Below are positions 1 to 10,299 of a DNA stretch of 64,000 nucleotides, one piece after another. The stretch lies in NCBI RefSeq assembly GCF_051622035.1, contig NC_135366.1, positions 10,175,001-10,239,000 of the forward strand, written 5' to 3'. Position 1 is the first letter of the stretch, and the number at the start of each line of letters is the position of its first letter. The notes below the pieces were generated by a model. That model worked only from the letters and a program-made list of their open reading frames with translations. It was not told the DNA's origin and did not search any database. Made by a program: the position numbers and the translations under genes. The DNA comes from Arctopsyche grandis (Eukaryota; Arthropoda; Insecta; Trichoptera; Hydropsychidae).

Positions 1-880
1 CTAAACAAACGCGTTGGTATTCTCGCATAGGCCGGGAAAATTGAACGATTTTCCCATGTCGTGAATGAATCGTCGATGATGCGAGCTGACCGTCGCAGAA
101 TCGTTCGGCTATTTTTGCTAAATGCTAGTCAAAACATAATAACGTTTTGCGAAAAATCGACCGATCTGGCAAACTTCCTGCGGTAACGTCCCACGGGACG
201 TTACGATGATGACTAGCAGAGGAAAATTCCTATTTACGTTTTATTCATTGATCCAGTGATACATCGGAACTTTTCTGCCGTTTTACTTTCATGCGTGTGC
301 CAAAAGTTGATTTCGCCAACTAAAAACAATGAAAGTTGTAATTTTTTTCTCTTTTTTTTTGTTTTGTATGAAATTGATGAAAATGATTGGATTTTTTAGA
401 TTAAATTCCTTTCAATTGTGATAGAAGGCTTTAAATTTCTGAGAAAACGCAACAAAGGTAGATTAATTGTGCTCGCGTAATACCTAACTGTTGCATGTCC
501 ATCAAATAATGGTAGCGCCTCATCTCGACAGCTTGCTACGTACCTACAAAATTAACGTTTTTAGACAATTTAAAGGCGCTGTGTACGTGTCGAGATAAAC
601 ATCTTTCATTTTTTTTTTAAATCAGTTTATAGCAAATGTTCTCACTGTAGTTTGAATCTTGGCAGTTTGTTTATGTGAAATTTTCACGTTCACAAAAAAA
701 TAATTAGCGCCAAATTAGTTTTATTAATTGATTCTATGTACATACATACACATGTTTATTCACTTTTGAATATATGTATGTCGAGTGTACAAAAAATACA
801 CCTTTTATATCGATTTTAAAAAATCACGTAAGAAATTTTTTATAACTCTTTTTTAAATTTTATGAATAAATGGTATGGAT
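1..880. other. Non-coding AT-rich DNA
   Basis: No open frame with coding character, no RNA gene and no recognisable element. It holds short homopolymer T runs and TATG/TACA repeats only. It could be intergenic or intronic. Confidence 0.6.
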
Positions 881-1925
881 ATTATTACCATCATATATAT
901 GATATCGCTATTCTGTCTTTGTATCTGTATGTCTAGAGTTAACGCACGCCGTACTATAATAGTCGTTTCGATTCGACATATATATGTACGTCACAGCTAA
1001 ACCACTGCCAAAACGTATATACGAATACAATAAAAAAAGAAAAAAAATTCCATATATACTCTTTCCTATCAGTGTTTTCGCTCGGCAGAGAATTTACCGC
1101 CATCAATTTAATTTAATTCATTAATCGCTATTCTGTGTGTGTCTGTGTATCTGGGATTACGCTCGCCGTACTATAATAGTCGTTTCGATTCGACATATGT
1201 ACATATATGTTGACAACGGCTCCTATATCTAGGGCTATATATCTGCTCAACCGGATTTCTGGTGAAATTGACCTCTTCAATATAAAATATACTAATCTGG
1301 TTGAGTGGTTGTTGAGGAATGCCAGTGGTTGATTTTGTCTATTAAATATGAATGATTGTTATTACTTTATCTATGTTTTTTTTTTATGATTTTATGATTT
1401 TAATGATGTTGTGTCAATATTGTTATTTTTATAAGTTATTATTACTGTTATGATGTTATTTTTACTGAATGACCGGCCACAGTGACGCGTTGGAGATCTC
1501 TGTAATGTCACTTTGGCTAATATGTTAAATAAATAAATATGTACGTCACAGCTAAAACAATGCCAACGAAATGTACGAATATAAAACAAAAGAAAAAACT
1601 TCTATATATGTAGTGTTTTCTACCAATGTTTCCTCTAGGCTAATAGACGGAGCTAAGTCTCTGAGCATTTATCGCAATCTATTGAAAATTTATTTCATTA
1701 ATTAATTTTTCTATCGGTGTTTTATGTTGTTTATATGTAAGTATGTAGATAGGTGGTTTTTACCATTTTTTTAGTATTAAACAGTTAAATATTAAATTAA
1801 ATATATTTAAAAGGTATTTGAAAAAAATTCGACCGCGTGGGGATCGAACACATGACCGACGACACATTTCTTTTAATTCTTTTTTAATTTAATAACTTAA
1901 TATGTCATCGGGTACAACAGTAGTT
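880..1925 (+). repeat. Repeat region with internal duplication and a Helitron-like 3' end
   Basis: Two blocks near 893-1000 and 1128-1200 share the pattern CGCTATTCTGT, then CGCCGTACTATAATAGTCG, then TTTCGATTCGACATAT. A third partial repeat near 1540-1590 (GTACGTCACAGCTAAA) matches 987-1030. The end near 1891-1925 (TATGTCATCGGGTACAACAG) is the same sequence, in the opposite orientation, as the CTAG-ending element at 50822. I infer a decayed Helitron-type family member. Its 5' limit is not defined. Confidence 0.4.
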
Positions 1926-3369
1926 AAAGTATATTCTTCCTATACATTGAAAAAAATAATAATAGTTGCTAATTAATTAAAAAAAATGTTTATCAAAACA
2001 ACAAATCTGTAACATTTTGAAGGGCATCAAAAAATGTCTGAGAAATTACCAGGTCTTTGTTAAGACAATACATATTAAAAAAAAATAGACATTTTTATAT
2101 CGCAATACAAATACGCCACTTAAATGTTGAACATATGTCACGATTGTTTCATTCTCATCGTCTATTTATATTATTATTTATACACTTTCAATTGGGAGAG
2201 AATGCCATATGCGTTTTTGTTCGCAATTCCGACATCTTTTTGCAGCGTGTAAATTCGCTCGTAATCGTCCAATTTCGAAATCTTCACGTTTTCTAACAAA
2301 ATGAGGAAAAAAAACGCTGTTTTATCGCATCGGTCATTTTTTTTCATTCAAAATTTGAAACGTCTTCTGACCGAGGCACCATTTTCGTTAAGTTTCACCT
2401 TTGCGAGACTGCGCAAAGTTTCGTGATGCAAAATTATTCATGGCGAAATGGGACTAGAGGTCCGAATACATTCTGAATCTCGTGGATACCGTTAGTGTAT
2501 TTCGTCGACATTGCTCAATTTTGTAGCTTTTCTTGTATACTTTTTTTTTCTCTTTCGGTTCTTCATTTGTCTATTCCTTGTCCGTTCTGGGTCTTCCGTT
2601 ACTTGTGTAATGTACAATATAATGGCGTTCGCCAGCGGTTTCGGCTATCGTTTGCTCGTTTGTGTTCCGACTATCGTGATCGACCTTTCCCGTTTATCGT
2701 TCGTGTAATTGTGGTGTGTTGTGTTTTATTGGAAAAAATGATCTGATGCTTGATTTATCCGCTTATGGACGTCCGATGATGCTCACAAACACACGAGGCA
2801 TCAGCCTCATCATCTCTTTATTCGAGGGAGTGACGCCACGTTTGCGTTTATCTATTTATTTTGACGCTGATGTTTGCTGTCAAAAATACCTGTTTGCGTT
2901 AAATCAAATGGTAAATAAGCGCAGAGATCACGATTTTTTATCGTCGCATCTACCCCGTTATCTAAAGTTTGTATAGACTCAGTGTTTACATAAACCATAC
3001 TAAAACTCCCAACTTATGTACATATGTATATAAAATATTTAATTATTAAACAATGTGAAGTTGCACTTCGTTGATAATTTCCTACGCATTCAAAAATCGT
3101 GAATTTTCTATTATAGAGGTACGGTAGAGGCTATGCAGGAGAATCATAGTGTGAGTGATCGAGGCACTATTGTTAATTTCTTAAGAAAATACATGTTCTT
3201 ACAAGCTTTTTTTGCTCTCTTGCTTTGAACACTGATGGGACAGTATATTGTTATTTGCAATTGGTCTGATGAGTTGCCTAAAGGTGCAGACAGACACACA
3301 TTGTGGTTCACGGCACGATAGTTCATGCAAAAAAACCGTTAGCACGTCTAATCTATGCCATCGCAGTCT
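1926..3369. other. Non-coding DNA, nothing assigned
   Basis: Open frames here (for example 2495-2746) are hydrophobic products of T-rich sequence without splice or homology support. No element boundary was seen. Confidence 0.55.
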
Positions 3370-3525
3370 TTGGCAAAACTCACCCCTTGCAGTGTTTTCG
3401 ATGATATTTTTTTTCCTTGTGTCGAATTAATAATGATTGTACGAATTAACAATGACTTGAAGACACGCTTATCACAGCAAGGCGTGACGTGCCGCAATTT
3501 TGAGTGTGTTCTTATCATAAGTTTA
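3370..3525 (+). repeat. Dispersed repeat family (AAACTCACCCC type), copy 1
   Basis: It starts near GGCAAAACTCACCCCTTGCAG and ends near GAGTGTGTTCTTATCATAAG. The same ordered blocks recur at 24035-24235 (near full length), at 5806-5912 (left part) and, inverted, at 52998-53095. The blocks are an ACTCACCCC opening, a GTGATATTTTATC-like stretch, a GGCGTGNCGYGC block and GAGTRTGTTCTTA. It is non-coding and its class is unknown. Confidence 0.5.
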
Positions 3526-3860
3526 GTGATGACCAAAGATCGGCGTTGACAATGCTTTTCGCAACAAAAAATGGTTCACTATTGTCAATTACTATTGTCA
3601 ACCATGCTTCTTTGCTCTTACTTTGTTAAATAATGTAGTCGTCTATTGTCAATTACTATTGCCAACGTAAGTCTAGTGATGACGAAGATTCGGCGGGACA
3701 GTGCTATTTTCCAGGAAAGGGGGAATTTTCCTATTGTCAAACTACAAAGCTAGAGATAAAATAATAGGTTAACAATAAAAATTGACAATAGCGAACCCAT
3801 TTTGCACGTTGAGCGCCAATCTGTGGTGATGACTAGGATCGGCAAAGTTTCTATTGTCCA
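3526..3860 (+). repeat. Degenerate tandem repeat of about 145 bp period
   Basis: The motif GTGATGAC followed by ARGATYGGCR recurs near 3526, 3670 and 3812, each followed by a CTATTGTC-type stretch. The CTATTGTCAATTACTATTG phrase also appears twice (3583 and 3643). The spacing suggests about 2.5 decayed units. Confidence 0.4.
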
Positions 3861-5398
3861 CAAAAAATGGTTAAAAGACATTTACAAAAAAAAAAAAACT
3901 TACGACCGTCATTTAGCCAAAAGGGTTGGTTCATTATTTAATAACATTCTATTATATTTTTAGCCTTTGTATCTACATGTGCTCTTTTTTTATAATGATT
4001 TTGTGTACAATTTAAAGTAGGTACACAAGTGCCCAGTTCGACTCTTGCAGGTGTGATTCCTACTGCAATTAAAATGATGACATAGTCCATAGTGACTAAA
4101 TACAGTGACTACGTGTTTAGATCAGAATTTGAACATTTTTGCACCGTTGATCAATTTTTACCGAGAAGAATCTTTTTATGGTGCACCTTACTTCCTATGT
4201 ATGATTGATGGTTAAACCCAACTAAAACAGATTCCGTCTGTTACCCGCTAGAAATCATGTTTAGAGATAACCAGTGTTCGTAACAGGACTTTCATGGATC
4301 GCCATATTGAGTTTTTCGCGAAATATAATAACAAGTTATATCCATTTTCCGCAAACTCATATCAATTTCACTACCGCTAATCAAGATGTGGAATGCTGTC
4401 TAACATAGCGTGTTGTAGTTTTACCTATATAATAATGCAATTTCATTACGCGAACAGCGATCTGTTTGATAGCTGATCACGTTTTTGTTCAAATTTACAT
4501 CGTGTGACATTTTCGGCCACATACAATAAAATGCCACGCTTTCGTTTTTTATGCCGGTTTTATTTTTTGCTTATTTGGTCATCGTACAGCATTTATGGTC
4601 GACAGTGTCGTCCGTGACGGTCTTATTAATCATTATGATGTGATCTGTATAACGTTTCGTCCTGTCGCTTTCACGCGTGTGTATGTATGTGTTGCATGTG
4701 TAATCATTTTTTTGCACACTTGTAATCTACTGTGCTGAATTGATTTTGGAGTCAGTATCAAACGTTGATGTTTTCGATTGCGAAAGCGTTGCTTCCGTTC
4801 GTTGCATACAAAATATGTAGTCGAATACTATGTACATATGTTTCAATTTGTCTGGTGATCATACAGTGTGTTATTAGTTTTTCATTTTTTATACACATGT
4901 ACGTTGACGTGCTTCCGTGTCTTCGTTTCTTTGAGTTTTCATCTCCTTTTGTGAGCAAGTTCGTCGTTTTTTTATTATTTTTATTACGCTGTCGAAATTT
5001 GTACGCAAACTTTGAGCTATGCGTACGTATATGGATAAAAGTCGAAATTGAAAGCGATGGTTGTGATGTGTGCTTGTTAGTATGTGAAAGCGTTTCGTAG
5101 AAAGGTCGAAGTTGAAATTGAGCGTGTATGTAGTTTGATATGTGGAATTTGATACACTTCGTTAAGACTATGTTGAAGTTTACCGTAATAGGTATACGCT
5201 TTTGATTAGGTACATCTTGTGTTCAAGACGTGCTGAAATTTCAAGTTGATTTGTTAAAGTTATGGATACGAGGATGAAGATAATTAATATCATGAAGAGA
5301 AAGTGAATTGAATTAGTATTTAGTGAATGCTGTATTCAAGTTAGAAAAATATCGTTTTGTTTGGAAAGAAATTTTTCTTGGTATATTGAAGTAAGATA
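3861..5398. other. Non-coding DNA, nothing assigned
   Basis: No supported gene. The longest frame (4765-5100) is a Phe/Val/Cys/Leu-rich product of T-rich DNA and is not credible. Confidence 0.5.
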
Positions 5399-5493
5399 AA
5401 GTAACGTAGAGATTAGGGGATTGATGCTCGTCGACCACTTGTTTACTAGGGCTGATCACCTGATCTCGCGTTCGCGCCAAAATGGTCTCGGAT
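5399..5493 (+). mobile_element. Truncated LTR fragment of the 51455 family
   Basis: The stretch from GTAACGTAGAGATTAGGGG through CTCGCGTTCGCGCCAAAATGG matches the first ~90 bp of the solo LTR at 51455-51780, including the shared TTGTTTACTAG and CACCTG blocks. Similarity stops after GGTCTCGG, so only the 5' part of the LTR is present. Confidence 0.65.
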
Positions 5494-5805
5494 CAAAAAG
5501 GTTTTGATCCGTGCTTCATTCGGAGCTGGCAGGCCGACGGATCGAGGACAATAATTCACTCTGATCTCGGAAATCCTTCTACAAGTCCACGTTAGAATAT
5601 AATCATAAAAAGAAACCAAAGTTAGATTTGACGAAATATGTACATAAGTTAGTGGATTCGGATGGATAATGACTTCGTATTGGCGAAGTCTTTGGGCGAA
5701 ACCACACAGTGCTGAACGTGGCACAAGGATTTTTTGGTAGTTTTTAACGTGCGAAAAAATTGGCCGTGTCTTGCACATATTCATGGAACGCCCAACACGC
5801 ATCAT

Positions 5806-5912
5806 CTCAAAATGACCCCCTGGAGCGTTTTCGGTAAAATCGTATCCTTGTATTTATCCTTGCTTGATAGGGATCGATAACGGTGTATCCCATATTTGAA
5901 GAAATGTGGGAG
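5806..5912 (+). repeat. Dispersed repeat family (AAACTCACCCC type), truncated copy
   Basis: Contains CAAAATGACCCCCTGGAGCG and TATCCCATATTTGAAGAAATG, colinear with the copy at 24035-24235 (CCCATATTTGAAGAAATG). The right half of the family is missing here. Confidence 0.5.
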
Positions 5913-6872
5913 AACTTGTCCACGTGCCACGTTCCGTGCTGTCTGTTTTCGCCCTTTCAGTATAGGAGTTATTAGGATGATTAAAGTAGCATATTTGATT
6001 GCAAGCATCAAGTTCATCATGAACTTGTATGTAAAGTTTTTTTGTTATGATTTTCTTTTTTTTTCTGGAGGAACAGAATTGAAAGTGAAGGGACAATGAG
6101 TTTTGTTCGGAATAATGAATCATGCCAAATTAAGATAGAATCAATAAAAATAGATATAAAACATTTAAAACAATCAGGATTCAAGATTTAGACCACGATT
6201 TGATTTGCCTTCAATGTCGAGATTGGAAAAATAAGTTTTTTTTTGCAATTTTATTTTTAACACTGAAATCTTGCACTCAAAGCTAAATTATATATGTGTA
6301 GTATCAACTCCTATTCTTTGATTATTTTATTTATACTATATTGCAAGTCTTCGTAGTTACGTAGTGGATTGCTCACATTCAATTGAGCGTGCGCGCTGTA
6401 AGCTCCACTTTTGAAGATTTACTGCGAACATTCAAGCATTTCGATATATTCAGTAATCACCTCGAGACTACGGGCTATTTTGCGCCATTACAGAGAACGA
6501 ACGTGCCGACAAAGGGTTAACACCGAGGAGCGACCTCTCAGCTCTGCTCGTGACCAGCAATAACCATCCACGTTGCAACATCGGCTATTACGGCCGTCGA
6601 CGGCAACTTTCTCGTTTCGTTATCGCCAATTTTCAGTGTACCTTTCAGGACAGATGGACCGATCTTATCTGCTGCTTCTTCTTCTCCTCCTCCGGAGACG
6701 ATAGGTCTGGAGAGTGTAGGTGAAATGGGCGGTGGCCGTCGGTCATTGCTCTGAAACGGTCCGATCGGCAGCGAGCACCCACGGTGTGATGGTCACGAGT
6801 CGGCTCCACACAGCCCAACGAACTTTCGCCCTCGCCGACGTTGGTCTTAGCCCAAGAAGAAGTGGTACTCAC
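5913..6872. other. Non-coding DNA, GC content rising from about 6.4 kb
   Basis: The stretch from about 6.4 to 7.1 kb is clearly more GC-rich than its surroundings and carries several CpG-rich runs. Such a change can mark a promoter or exon cluster or an old element. No gene is identified apart from the weak exon candidate that follows. Confidence 0.4.
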
Positions 6873-6953
6873 CTCTAGTATTGGCCTGACGATGTCTCGA
6901 ATCTGCCCGGTAATCTCTCTTCCTGCATCGGCGACCGTTAAACGAACGTACAT
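6873..6953 (-). CDS. Weak candidate first coding exon, unknown gene
   Basis: On the minus strand an ATG at 6953 opens 27 codons (MYVRLTVADAGREITG, then QIRDIVRPILE) and ends exactly at a consensus donor, GAG|GTGAGT, in phase 0. The product looks polar and protein-like. It lies in the GC-rich island at 6.4-7.1 kb, which would suit a 5' exon. Against it: no homologue is recognised, the ATG context is poor, and no acceptor downstream on the minus strand can be tied to it. It may be part of an untranslated exon or chance. Confidence 0.2.
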
Positions 6954-7240
6954 ACATAAATGCTCGCTCGATACGCCAACTTCCAAACTTTATGCATCTA
7001 ACAGTCGTGCATCGGCAAAACCCTATTCCTGTTCCGCCTCTGACAACTCTGGGATCGTTTGTTTTGAATTCCGATCGTACCTTGACCAACTCGAGTCCTT
7101 ACACTGCTAAAATTTCTACAGCAGTCACACGCTGCCACGACCTACATATTTTCGTGTGGAACATCTCAGGATGTGCCCTTAGTCTTACAACTAGACGTTT
7201 TTGAGTTATTTTATTTTTACTTAGATATGTATTATATATA

Positions 7241-7626
7241 CCAGGAAGGCCTAGCAGGTAAACCCCAATGCGCCCTCCTAGACAATTAATTTCAAAAATT
7301 GCAGCATTTTATATTACATAACTCGATGTATTTCAAGAGGCTGAAGAACACGAAATTAACAATTAATTAATCCATAGAGACATCTATCGATTTAGACTTG
7401 TACATAATTTTTGTACATATTGTACATAAATCAAATTCAGATATTTCTGATATGGCGGGTAGGATGGTTTTTGCCAATTTGATAGGAACCGTTTCAACAA
7501 TTTAATCACATAAATTGGCCAACTCTAATAGGAAACGATCGACTTGGAGTCACAAATATTAGCACGGGATCGAACCCGGCAACCTCTCGGTGCTAAACAT
7601 AAATGTAACCACCGAGCCATACTGTT
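7241..7626 (-). mobile_element. tRNA-derived SINE, copy A (near full length)
   Basis: Read on the minus strand it starts with a pol III-type head (GGCTCGGTGGTTAC as A box, GGGTTCGATCCC as B box). The body follows (TGTGACTCCAAGTCGATCG, then TTGTTGAAACGGTTCC), and it ends in a conserved tail with ACCTGCTAGGCCTTCCTGG. Copies B and F share head, body and tail; C, D and E share head and/or body. Confidence 0.8.
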
Positions 7627-8577
7627 TTGGCTATGTATACAATTTAGATGGATATGAAATGTCTGTTATTAAACTGAGCTATTTAATAATAGAAAATGAT
7701 TCACTTTTGATATGTTGCAAAATATCTCGTTTTCTGACTTATAAAACTTTTAAGCTATATTTGTTAAGGTGATGTGACATCAAGTTGAGGGGTGGTGACC
7801 TCACGTTGAGGGTTTACATATGATTTAACTTAGTTAACCTTTCGGATTGAAATATTGCTGAATAGTTCTCCGACGGAAAAGTCTTTTAGATTATATTTGT
7901 TGAGGGGTGGTGGCCTCGTGTTGCGGGTTTGTGATTCAACTTTGTTAAAATTTAAAATGGCTTGAATGATTGAAAAATTTCTGAATAATATTCTTCAATA
8001 AAATTATAACATATACTTCATATAAAGTCCTTCAGAACAATTGCTTCTTTAGTCTTAACAGCTACCTATCCATGAATTTGAATGACTATCTTATCTTATC
8101 AGTTTGCGCAATAGTAACATTCTTCTGGCAGCATCTTTTAGACCTAACATTGTTAAGTTGCTAATTTTTATTTTGTTTTGAAATTAATGTCTGTCTAATT
8201 CAATGATTTCGATTAGTTACAAATATTGACCCAATATATGTATGTATGTATGTACATATGTACGTGATACAATTTGAAACCGCCCCCATATACCTGTTCC
8301 CGCCCTGGGCTACTGTCTGTTTCGCCCATGCCAACGAACGACCTTTGAATGTTGTTTAAACTATGTACATACTCACACACATTGATTGGAAACCACATCG
8401 TTCAGAATCAACTCGACTTTCTTTTTTTGATCATGTTGATTTATTTAATACATTTACGAGTATGTCCGTCCGACGAAACACACTCCATCACTTTCACTAG
8501 TCCTGCGAGCAGCACAACACAGGTAATAAGTACAGCGGCGACTACTTTCCGAATCAACATTATTTTATACGTATTTT
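7627..8577. other. Non-coding DNA, nothing assigned
   Basis: Two direct repeats of a GAGGGGTGGTG-containing stretch are present near 7778 and 7900. A TATG microsatellite lies at 8238-8263. No gene is supported. Confidence 0.45.
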
Positions 8578-8781
8578 ATGCTTGGTCGAAGAAAACCTTC
8601 AATTAGTCTCGCTTCCTCGGATTGTTCTACGGCTACATCCTCGGTCTCCGTAGCATCCGTGGTAGCAGCAGCAGCAGCAGCAGCAGATCTAACGGTGATT
8701 CGCGTTTTCGCATCCGGAAGGACGTTCTCGTGCCTGTTAGCTCGCGCTAAACCCGTTCAGCTGGTGATCAATGTACAATAA
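8578..8781. other. Coding-like patch with a (CAG)n run
   Basis: A GC-richer patch with a (GCA)n run at 8664-8687 is open on both strands for about 55-67 codons. The minus-strand reading is rich in charged residues around the alanine run (TTDATETEDVAVEQ, then SEEARLIEGFLR), which is more protein-like than the plus reading. Neither has a convincing exon boundary on both sides. It could be an exon of an unrecognised gene or an expanded repeat in non-coding DNA. Confidence 0.2.
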
Positions 8782-9169
8782 TAAATTATTCATGCGAATT
8801 ACTCCCGTCTCCTGAGCATTTACTGTACATTTACCTAAGCGTGCCGTGTAATTACACTAATGGCTATGGTGTTCAAACAGAACTTATCGAACGCCACGGG
8901 AAATGATGCCGCTTTTTTTTTCTTCTTTCTTTTTTGAATCGTTATTTTTCAGACGCATCTAAACTTTCATTAGATTTCAACGTCCAAGTTTTCACCTCAG
9001 CTATAATTTAATTAAAGGCGCGCATTCGGAATTCTCTAAAACGTGTCATCACCATTCACCAATGACTTATATGTTACTCATCAATATAATATGACAAATG
9101 GGCATGGTATTACGACTCGTCAAATCGCTCTGCTTTTGTTGATGCGTTTTAAGTAATATAAATCTGTAT

Positions 9170-9343
9170 CAGTGGCGTGCCGTGAAAATTTCCATGTTTT
9201 TGTCGCACAGCCTTACTTTCGTGTGCGCGAACAGGATACAGGGGGACTATGTGACGTCATACTGAGTTCCCTTATATCCTGCTCGCGCACACGTAAGTGA
9301 GGCTGTGTGACAAAAACGGGAAGATTTTCACGGCACGCCTCTG
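9170..9343. mobile_element. Palindromic hAT-like MITE (CAGTGGCGTGCC family)
   Basis: The ends CAGTGGCGTGCCGTGAAAAT and (reverse complement of the right end) CAGAGGCGTGCCGTGAAAAT begin two arms of about 76 bp that pair almost throughout. The flanks ATCTGTAT and ATCTGAAA look like a decayed 8-bp target duplication, which suits hAT. A second copy lies at 56712-56870. The interior carries the CGCGARCAGGATA core also found in the 44805 palindrome. Confidence 0.75.
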
Positions 9344-9830
9344 ATCTGAAACTATATTTCAATAGTATTTGCATGTGGCAAATCTTAATTTCTATTGATC
9401 AGTTATGATGATCTGATCAATATAAGTCCTGTACTTTCTCCGTGTTCAAACAGACGTTAAATTAATAATAGCCATATCTTTTTCGTGATTCTATATTATC
9501 TTTTGAAGTCGTATCTTGATATTTAGTTTCGATTTTCTGAGTTTTTGCCATATTTATATGTATGTACATACATACACTGAAAATTTAGTAAGAGGAAGTA
9601 TAGTATTTAGTTTTGCACTTAATGATGCTGATTTGAAATAGTCGTAGTCTGTAATTATTCAACAGTGGTAAAAATTTCGTTCCCACGGAAGGACAAACTG
9701 ATATTTATGTAAGTAATGTCAAGGATATCAAAAATTCGAGCATCTAGCGCTTAACGCCTCGTTGAACTGATTTGGTTTTTTTTACCACATACTTTATTAT
9801 TATGAAACTTTTGAATGCATCGCTTAACGA

Positions 9831-10236
9831 ATGCGCTTCGTGTGTGACGTAATAATTTTAAAAAATAAACAGGCGGAAAAATATGAAAGTGCCCAGATAA
9901 TTGAAACATCTCGACGCGAATCGCGAGATCACGAATTTTGCCACGAAGTCGTGGCCGAGACGTAAGTGGCTAGAATTGCCCCACCTGTTGGTCGTAATTG
10001 GTCTCTAACCAAAGTGAGGAACCGCGGCTCGTTTCCGTTCCTGTTTTTAAAGGCGTAGGATGTCCCTGCTTTGTTGATGATATGTCGACTGACGAGAAAC
10101 AAGCGCAGGAGATATGCTTGGCTGATGAGTGGAGTGTGAGGGATAACGTTTCCAAAAAAGATAAAAACCAAACTATTATTTTCTTCTCAGACCCACCTTA
10201 GAAGTTATCACAACGATCGGCCATTATTCTAAATAA
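9831..10236 (+). CDS. Candidate two-exon small gene or 3' end of a gene
   Basis: An ATG at 9831 opens a frame that ends at a near-perfect donor, GAGAC|GTAAGT (exon to 9961). A strong acceptor, TATTTTCTTCTCAG, ends at 10190, giving a 229-bp intron. Joining 9831-9961 to 10191-10236 keeps frame and gives a 58-aa product ending HEVVAETPTLEVITTIGHYSK with a stop at 10236. AATAAA at 10232-10237 overlaps the stop. Alternatively exon 1 is internal, with an AG acceptor at 9872 in the same frame, making this the C-terminus of a larger protein. No family is recognised. The product is acidic/basic mixed and not low-complexity, which favours real coding, but the evidence is splice-site and frame only. Confidence 0.35.
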
Positions 10237-10299
10237 ATTGCTCTTTATTCGACGTACAAATTATCTATATATCTATTCATAGTCTGTACATGCTATAAA

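Noticed and set aside
937..937. Sws nucleophile motif GVSIG instead of the vertebrate GTSIG (residue 937 of the protein)
   Set aside because: Fly Sws has the same Val, so this is lineage-typical and not a defect.
4765..5100. 111-codon Phe/Val-rich frame resembling a membrane protein
   Set aside because: T-rich DNA gives hydrophobic translations by default; no splice context or family pattern.
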